From positions 2,418,001 to 2,482,000 of the forward strand of contig NZ_JACHZG010000001.1 in NCBI RefSeq assembly GCF_014193425.1: a stretch of 64,000 bases of DNA. The letters run 5' to 3'. Position numbers and translations under genes: made by a program. The stretch comes from Microlunatus antarcticus. GTDB taxonomy: Bacteria; Actinomycetota; Actinomycetes; Propionibacteriales; Propionibacteriaceae. Shown here piece by piece: positions 59,674-64,000 of this stretch; the first letter of the stretch is position 1, and each line of letters starts with the position of its first letter. The notes under the pieces were generated by a model. That model did not search any database and had not been told where the DNA came from. It worked only from the letters and a program-made list of their open reading frames with translations.

Positions 59674-62223
59674 GTGCCCGCCGAGCTGACGCTGGGGGCC
59701 GAGGAGGAGCTGCACCTCGTCGACCTCGACAGCTGGAAGCTGGTCGGCCGGGCCCCGCAGCTGCTGTCCCGGCTCCCGAGCGCCAACTACTCCGCGGAGA
59801 TCCAGCGGACGACGGTCGAGACCAACACCGACGTCGTCGACACCCTCGACGGGCTGCGGGCCGAGCTGCTCCGGCTGCGCCGCCTGCTGGTCACCGAGGC
59901 CGCGCGGGACAACGTCGGGATCGCGGCCGTGGGCACCGCCCCGAGCGCCGCGTTCGCCGACTTCGAGCTCACGACCACCGGGCGCTACGGCCGGATGCAG
60001 GAGCAGTACCGGATGCTCGTCGACGAGCAGCTGATCTGCGGGCTGCAGATCCACGTCGGCGTCTCCGACCGCGACCTCGCGGTCGAGATCATGCAGCGCA
60101 TCGCCCGCGACCTGCCGGTGCTGACCGCCCTGTCGGCCAGCTCGCCGTACTTCAACGAGCAGGACACCGGCTACTCCTCGATCCGCACGATCATCTGGCA
60201 GCGCTGGCCCACCGCCGGGGCGACCGGACCGCTGCGCTCCGCCGCCGAGTACGACGCGCTGCTGGCCGACCTGATCCAGAGCGGGGTCATCGCCGACGAG
60301 AAGATGGCCTACTTCGACGTCCGGCCCTCCTCGCACGCGCCGACCCTGGAGCTGCGGGTCTGCGACGTCTGCCCGGTCGTGGACGACGCGATCCTCATCG
60401 CCGGGCTCTTCCGGGCCGCGGTCCGCGCCGCCGAGATCGAGATCGCCGAGGGCCTCCCGCACGAGCCGGTCGCGGCGCCGATGCACCGGGCCGCCCTCTG
60501 GCAGGCCGCGCGCGGCGGCCTGTCCGGCAACCTGCTGGACCGCAGCCCCCACCCGCGCCCCGTCCCGGCCGCCGACGCCGTCCGGGCGATGGTGGCCCGG
60601 CTGGAGGGTCCGCTCACCGAGCTGGGCGACTACGACGAGGTGCGCTGGCTCGCCGAGTCCGCGCTCGCCCGGGGCAACTCCGCCGACCGGCAGCGGGCCG
60701 CGTACGCCGAGCGGGGGCGGCTGGACGACGTGATGGAGCTGGTGGTGGCCGAGACCCGCGGCCCGGCCGGCGGTCCCCGGCCGGCGGCGCCGGAGCTGAG
60801 CCGCTACCGTTCCCGCGCCGGCGACGAGGCCGTGAGCTCCAACCGACGCCCGCGCCCGGCGTACGAGGACCTGGTCGAGGTGTTCCGCGACCTCGACGCC
60901 GACCGCATCGACGAGCGCGCCCGGGCCCGGGACGCGTGGGTCGCCGAGCACGAGGTCACCTTCGGGGTCGAGGGCACCAAGCAGCTCTTCAGCGTCGACC
61001 TGATGCCGCGGATCGTGTCGCCGCACGAGTGGGCGGACCTCGCCCGGGGGCTGGCCCAGCGCGCCCGCGCGATCGAATCGTTCCTGCGCGACGTCTACGG
61101 CGAGCAGCGCATCCTGCGCGACGGCCTGCTCACGCCGGAGCTCGTCGAGGGCTCGCCGGGCTGGCGTGCGGAGGCGGGCCGGCTGCCGGCCGACGTCGTC
61201 CGCGCCCCCGTGATGGGCTTCGACCTGGTCCGCAACGAGTTCGGCGGCTGGCGAGTGCTGGAGGACAACGTCCGCAACCCGTCCGGCGCCGGCTACGCCC
61301 TGGCGATCCGCGACCTGCTCGACGACGTCATGCCGGACCTGCCCCGCCCCGACGGCCTGCTCGACCCGGGCGCGGCGATGCCGCTCCTGCGCTCGACCGT
61401 CCTCGGCGGTCGCGACGACGGCATCGCGGCCCTGCTCACGAGCGGTCCCGCCAGCTCCGCGTGGTTCGAGCACCAGCTGCTCGCCGAGCGCGCCGACCTC
61501 GTCCTCGTGCAGGCCGACGACCTCGTCGTCGCGGACGGTGAGGTGCGCCACCGGGCGAGCGGCGAGCGCCTCGACGCCCTCTACCTCCGCCTGGACGTCG
61601 AGCTCGTGGACCTCGTGGACGCCGAGGGGCGACCGGTGGGGGCCGAGGTGTTCGCGGTCGCGGAGGCCTGTGGCGTGCTCCTCGCGAACGCCCCCGGCAA
61701 CGGCGTGGCCGACGACAAGGCCATGTACTGCTACGTCCCCGAGCTGATCGGCTACTACCTCGACGAGCACCCGACGCTGGAGTCGGTGCCGACCTACCGC
61801 ACCAGCGAGGCGTCGGAGTACCGGATGGTCCTCGACCGCGTGGGCGAGCTGGTCACCAAGCCGGTCGACGGCCACGGCGGGGCGGGCGTGCTGATCGGCC
61901 CGGACGCGTCGGCGGCCGAGGTGGCCGAGCGCCGGGCCGAGATCGCCGCCCACCCGGCCGGCTGGGTCGCGCAGGAGGTCGTCGCCCTCTCGTCGCACCC
62001 GACGCTGACCGGCAGCCTGCTGCAGCCGCGCCACGTCGACCTGCGCGTCTTCGCGTACGTCACCGGCACGGGTCCCGACGACGTCCGCCTCGGCAGCCTG
62101 GGGCTGACCCGGATGGCCCCGGAGGGCTCGCTGGTGGTGAACTCCTCGCGCGGCGGCGGGGCCAAGGACACGTGGATCGTCGGGGACGTCGACCGAGACC
62201 TCGACGAAGAAGGAGCCTCCTGA
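59674..62223 (+). CDS. Carboxylate-amine ligase (GCS2/YbdK-like) fused to circularly permuted ATP-grasp
   Basis: 849 residues. About 1-355 is a glutamate-cysteine ligase type 2 (YbdK/EgtA-like) domain: TLGAEEELHLVD at 6-17, ETNTDVV, CGLQIHVGV near 127-135, and ELRVCDVCP. After a Pro/Arg linker, about 390-849 is a DUF404/DUF407 circularly permuted ATP-grasp: DNVRNPSGAGYAL, GNGVADDKAMYCYVP, KPVDGHGGAGV, RHVDLRVFAYV and NSSRGGGAKDTWIV. Both halves form amide bonds with ATP. GTG at 59674 has GGAGGA 5 nt upstream; a GTG at 59647 is possible. TGATG overlap with the next gene (NAGGN-type amidotransferase) implies one pathway, perhaps a small glutamate-derived peptide. Confidence 0.88.
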   Translation: MPAELTLGAEEELHLVDLDSWKLVGRAPQLLSRLPSANYSAEIQRTTVETNTDVVDTLDGLRAELLRLRRLLVTEAARDNVGIAAVGTAPSAAFADFELTTTGRYGRMQEQYRMLVDEQLICGLQIHVGVSDRDLAVEIMQRIARDLPVLTALSASSPYFNEQDTGYSSIRTIIWQRWPTAGATGPLRSAAEYDALLADLIQSGVIADEKMAYFDVRPSSHAPTLELRVCDVCPVVDDAILIAGLFRAAVRAAEIEIAEGLPHEPVAAPMHRAALWQAARGGLSGNLLDRSPHPRPVPAADAVRAMVARLEGPLTELGDYDEVRWLAESALARGNSADRQRAAYAERGRLDDVMELVVAETRGPAGGPRPAAPELSRYRSRAGDEAVSSNRRPRPAYEDLVEVFRDLDADRIDERARARDAWVAEHEVTFGVEGTKQLFSVDLMPRIVSPHEWADLARGLAQRARAIESFLRDVYGEQRILRDGLLTPELVEGSPGWRAEAGRLPADVVRAPVMGFDLVRNEFGGWRVLEDNVRNPSGAGYALAIRDLLDDVMPDLPRPDGLLDPGAAMPLLRSTVLGGRDDGIAALLTSGPASSAWFEHQLLAERADLVLVQADDLVVADGEVRHRASGERLDALYLRLDVELVDLVDAEGRPVGAEVFAVAEACGVLLANAPGNGVADDKAMYCYVPELIGYYLDEHPTLESVPTYRTSEASEYRMVLDRVGELVTKPVDGHGGAGVLIGPDASAAEVAERRAEIAAHPAGWVAQEVVALSSHPTLTGSLLQPRHVDLRVFAYVTGTGPDDVRLGSLGLTRMAPEGSLVVNSSRGGGAKDTWIVGDVDRDLDEEGAS

Positions 62224-64000
62224 TGTGCGGACTCGCCGGTGAGATCCGGTTCGACGGACGCGACGCGGAGGTGCAGGCCTGCTCGCGCATCACCGAGGCG
62301 ATGGCGCACCGCGGCCCGGACGGCTCCGGCCTGTGGGCGCGCGGGCCGGTCGCCCTCGGGCACCGGCGGCTGTCGATCATCGACCTCAGTGCCGCCGGGG
62401 GCCAGCCGATGGTCGACTCCCCGCTCGGCCTGACCGTGGCGTTCAACGGCTGCATCTACAACTACCAGGACCTGCGCGCCGAGCTCGAGGGCCACGGGCA
62501 CCGCTTCTTCTCCACCTCCGACACCGAGGTGATCGGCAAGGCGTACGCGCAGTGGGGCACGGCGTGCGTCGACCACTTCCTGGGGATGTTCGCCTTCGCG
62601 GTCGCCGAGCACGCGACCGGCCGGCTGGTGCTGGCCCGCGACCGGCTCGGCATCAAGCCGCTCTACCTCGACCAGACCGCCTCGCGGCTGCGCTTCGCGT
62701 CGTCCCTGCCCGCGCTGCTGAAGGGCGGCGGCACGGACACGTCGCTCGACCCGGTCGCGCTGGCCTGCTACATGACGTTCCACAGCATCGTGCCGCCGCC
62801 GCGGACGATCCTGAACGGGATCAAGAAGCTCCCGCCCGCGACCGTACGGGTGGTCGAGCCCGACGGGACCTGGACCGAGCGCACGTACTGGTCGCCCGCC
62901 TTCACCCGCGACGCCGAGCAGGCCGGCTGGAGCGAGCGCGACTGGCAGGAGGCGCTCCTGGAGAAGCTCCGAATCGCCGTCGACCGGCGGATGGTCGCCG
63001 ACGTGCCGGTCGGGGTGCTGCTGTCGGGCGGCATCGACTCCTCGCTCGTCGTCGCCCTGCTCGCCGAGGCGGGCCAGCGCGACCTCAAGACGTTCAGCAT
63101 CGGCTTCGAGTCGAGCGGCGGGGAGCGCGGCGACGAGTTCGAGTACTCCACCCTCGTCGCGCAGCGCTTCGGCACCGACCACCACCGCATCGCGATCGAC
63201 GACTCACGCCTGCTCCCGGGCGTCGACGCGGCGATCGCGGCGATGAGCGAGCCGATGGTCAGCCACGACTGCGTGGCCTTCTTCCTCCTCAGCGAGGACG
63301 TCGCCCAGAGCGTCAAGGTCGTGCAGTCCGGGCAGGGCGCCGACGAGGTGCTGGGTGGCTACGACTGGTACCCGCCGCTGGCCGGGGTCGCGCGCGAGGA
63401 CGCGGCGGAGGCGTACGCGGGGGTGTTCTTCGACCGGCGCTGGTCGGCCATGTCCGGGCTCGTCTCGCCGGAGTGGCTGATCGACCACGACGCACCGAGC
63501 GAGTTCGTCGCCGCACGGTTCGCCGAGCCGGGGGCGGAGACCGCCGTGGACGCCGCCCTGCGCAGCGACACGACGGTGATGCTGGTCGACGACCCGGTCA
63601 AGCGCGTCGACAACATGACCATGGCCTGGGGCCTCGAGGCGCGGGTCCCGTTCCTGGACCACGAGCTGGTCGAGCTTGCCGGCCGCATCCCGCCGGCGCT
63701 CAAGCTGGCCGACGGCGGCAAGGGCGTGCTCAAGTGCGCGGCCCGCGGCATCGTGCCGGACGAGGTCATCGACCGGACCAAGGGCTACTTCCCGGTGCCG
63801 GGGATCCGGCAGCTGCAGGGCCCGATGCTGGCCAAGGTGCGCGACGCCCTGACCGATCCGGCTGCGCGGCGCCGGGGGTTGTTCTCCGATGCTGCCGTGC
63901 AGGCGCTCCTGGCCGACCCCAACCGGACGCGGACGCAGCTCGGCTCCAACGCGCTGTGGCAGCTCGGCCTGCTGGAGATGTGGCTGCAGCACCACGGGGT
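62223..64000 (+). CDS. N-acetylglutaminylglutamine-type amidotransferase (asparagine synthase family), partial
   Basis: 592 codons visible, continuing past base 64000 though near its expected end. Ntn glutaminase nucleophile Cys2 (MCGLAGEIRF), HRGPDGSG, FNGCIYNYQDLR, then the synthetase domain with the ATP pyrophosphatase loop SGGIDSS near 269-275, and AMSEPMVSHDCVAF and QSGQGADEVLGGY. The GEIRF start and SEPMVSHDCV block match the TIGR03104 subfamily found with NAGGN osmolyte genes rather than AsnB. ATG shares one base with the upstream ligase stop. The usual GNAT-ATP-grasp partner and peptidase would lie beyond the window. Confidence 0.88.
   Translation, partial: MCGLAGEIRFDGRDAEVQACSRITEAMAHRGPDGSGLWARGPVALGHRRLSIIDLSAAGGQPMVDSPLGLTVAFNGCIYNYQDLRAELEGHGHRFFSTSDTEVIGKAYAQWGTACVDHFLGMFAFAVAEHATGRLVLARDRLGIKPLYLDQTASRLRFASSLPALLKGGGTDTSLDPVALACYMTFHSIVPPPRTILNGIKKLPPATVRVVEPDGTWTERTYWSPAFTRDAEQAGWSERDWQEALLEKLRIAVDRRMVADVPVGVLLSGGIDSSLVVALLAEAGQRDLKTFSIGFESSGGERGDEFEYSTLVAQRFGTDHHRIAIDDSRLLPGVDAAIAAMSEPMVSHDCVAFFLLSEDVAQSVKVVQSGQGADEVLGGYDWYPPLAGVAREDAAEAYAGVFFDRRWSAMSGLVSPEWLIDHDAPSEFVAARFAEPGAETAVDAALRSDTTVMLVDDPVKRVDNMTMAWGLEARVPFLDHELVELAGRIPPALKLADGGKGVLKCAARGIVPDEVIDRTKGYFPVPGIRQLQGPMLAKVRDALTDPAARRRGLFSDAAVQALLADPNRTRTQLGSNALWQLGLLEMWLQHHG

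Overview
This is 64 kb of very GC-rich chromosome with densely packed genes. Many coding regions start with GTG, and neighbouring genes often overlap by 4 nt (ATGA or GTGA). The gene set and order (secDF-apt-rel, hisDCBH with a PriA-type hisA, mycothiol-era families such as TIGR03085, RskA-like anti-sigma factor, hemD fused to a winged helix, DUF2567/DUF6498-like membrane proteins) point to an actinobacterium. A member of the Propionibacteriales (Microlunatus/Friedmanniella/Nocardioides type) is my best guess, but it is inference only. I see no tRNA, rRNA, CRISPR, insertion sequence or phage gene, and no gene-free stretch longer than 300 bases. Base use looks uniform throughout.

Layout. 1-9.2 kb (minus strand): DNA repair and secretion core: yebC, ruvC-ruvA-ruvB, yajC-secD-secF-apt, then a potassium channel gene set between apt and the 5' part of rel. 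9.3-13.6 kb: a DUF559/AbiEi-like gene lying between two related palindromes, an acyl-reductase/HAD-phosphatase fusion, and hisA/priA. 13.6-20.2 kb: a secreted glycosidase-like gene, then hisH-hisB-hisC-hisD. 20.2-26 kb: azlC-azlD-ybaK (plus), a small membrane protein and dnaE (minus). 26-34.4 kb: secreted tripeptidyl-peptidase-like hydrolase, ABC exporter, hydantoin/allantoin racemase plus NCS1 transporter, an ECF sigma/anti-sigma pair and DUF1697. 34.4-44.8 kb: assimilatory nitrate region, with nitrate reductase-nirB-nirD-narK on the minus strand and cobA-hemD (siroheme supply) divergent on the plus strand. 44.9-46.3 kb: membrane protein and beta-carbonic anhydrase. 46.4-52.7 kb: gltB-gltD glutamate synthase. 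52.9-58.6 kb: hisI, Trp-associated membrane protein, small membrane protein, trpC, trpB, trpA, lgt. 58.7-64 kb (plus): TIGR03085 protein, small membrane protein, a glutamate-cysteine-ligase-like/ATP-grasp fusion and an N-acetylglutaminylglutamine-type amidotransferase that runs off the end.

How it fits together. Much of the window is nitrogen metabolism: uptake and reduction of nitrate to ammonium (narK, nitrate reductase, nirBD), the siroheme needed by NirB (cobA/hemD), ammonium assimilation into glutamate (gltBD), use of hydantoin-like nitrogen sources (NCS1 plus racemase), and spending of glutamate/glutamine nitrogen on His, Trp and possibly a dipeptide osmolyte. The NCS1 promoter carries an exact match to the GlnR half-site pair (GTAAC-n6-GAAAC), and the nitrate/siroheme divergent region carries degenerate boxes with the same 11-nt phasing. 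Many genes have a TANNNT -10 element 6-9 nt in front of the start codon, so leaderless transcription appears common; this was used to settle several starts.
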